Source: Stappia sp. BW2 (lineage in GTDB: Bacteria > Pseudomonadota > Alphaproteobacteria > Rhizobiales > Stappiaceae). From it: 64,000 nt of DNA. Of the stretch, positions 63,807-64,000 are shown one piece after another (within the stretch, counting starts at the first letter, position 1; every line of letters starts with the position of its first letter). The stretch is from contig NZ_VIRG01000070.1 in assembly GCF_008107695.1 (NCBI RefSeq), positions 496,001 to 560,000 on the forward strand. The letters are read 5' to 3'. The notes under the pieces are model-generated. The model was not told the origin of the DNA, did not search any database, and was given only the letters and a program-made list of their open reading frames with translations. Position numbers and translations under genes: made by a program.

Positions 63807-64000
63807 GCCAGGCGGTCTCCGATCAGGAATTCTAGGGCGCGGTCAAGCCGGATATGAGGCAGAGACAATGTCAGGCCCTCGGCGGTCTTGTCGAGTTCCG
63901 GTGGCCGGAATCTCAGGAACTGAAGATCTGCCTGTGCGGTTTGAAAACTTGCTCGAAGCGCTTCAGAAACTGAATCAGCTTGTCCAAAAAGTGATTCAGG
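63803..64000 (-). CDS. ycjX: YcjX-family P-loop protein, C-terminal end only
   Basis: The last 65 codons of a gene that starts beyond the window. The translation contains QFLRFRPPELDKTAEG and PHIRLDRALEFLIGDRLA, the end typical of YcjX (DUF463) proteins, and stops at 63803 overlapping ycjF. The P-loop lies outside. Confidence 0.85.
   Translation of the reverse strand, partial: PESLFGQADSVSEALRASFQTAQADLQFLRFRPPELDKTAEGLTLSLPHIRLDRALEFLIGDRLA

Overview
The window looks like the chromosome of a free-living, probably marine alphaproteobacterium of the Hyphomicrobiales, most like Roseibium/Labrenzia (Stappiaceae). This assignment is inferred from gene content and high-GC coding style; there is no rRNA gene to test it. 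Pointers are a fructose ABC cassette in the frcR-B-C-A-K order known from rhizobia, a 2017-residue apolipoprotein-like protein of the GPR/RgsE polar-growth type, a PlcP-Agt lipid-remodelling pair, DgcN-DgcA for D-glutamate use, TRAP transporters and many lone metabolic genes. No tRNA, rRNA, CRISPR array, phage, transposase or complete mobile element was seen.

Layout. 1-6333 (minus): fructose uptake (ROK regulator, binding protein, permease, ATPase, fructokinase cut by the window edge). Between the ATPase and kinase genes sits a 1.2-kb array of six hairpin units with an almost exact 228-bp period. 6334-12345: adenine deaminase, a small membrane protein, an 85-bp diverged remnant of an adenine deaminase 3' end, an AAA ATPase and an acyl-CoA ligase. 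12346-18346: WYL regulator with a divergent unknown protein, DMT exporter, VOC protein, then a RimB-like protease / RimK ligase / AspA-like hydrolase trio. 18347-24693: a second, diverged repeat unit, a lone molybdenum hydroxylase large subunit, a BacA/SbmA transporter, another DMT exporter, an inverted-repeat element, and two small minus-strand genes.

24900-29745: a TPP riboswitch leads thiM-thiD and a one-base-spaced TRAP binding protein; then a FadL-type porin. 29815-35662: an SDR enzyme, the plcP-agt pair, a threonine dehydratase and a soluble globin-coupled chemoreceptor. 35888-40536: a CheZ-like phosphatase with a long acidic tail carrying repeated FliM/CheZ-like CheY-binding motifs, an MFS carrier, and dgcA-dgcN. 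40663-45277: a four-gene Mla/MCE lipid transport operon. 45471-49035: a TRAP transporter operon divergent from a MarR regulator, with two operator-like boxes 20 bp apart. 49297-55350: the giant GPR-like protein with eleven 22-residue repeats. 55633-64000: unknown protein, Hpt protein, 2Fe-2S ferredoxin, MFS carrier, AraC regulator, universal stress protein, a SABATH-type carboxyl methyltransferase, a VWA protein, YcjF and the C-terminal end of YcjX.

Functional themes are sugar, nucleobase, fatty-acid and D-amino-acid scavenging; envelope lipid transport and remodelling; chemotaxis; and polar growth. The least explained items are the CheZ motif array, the hairpin array inside the frc operon, the GPR-like 22-mer block, the thiamin-operon TRAP protein and the Rim trio.
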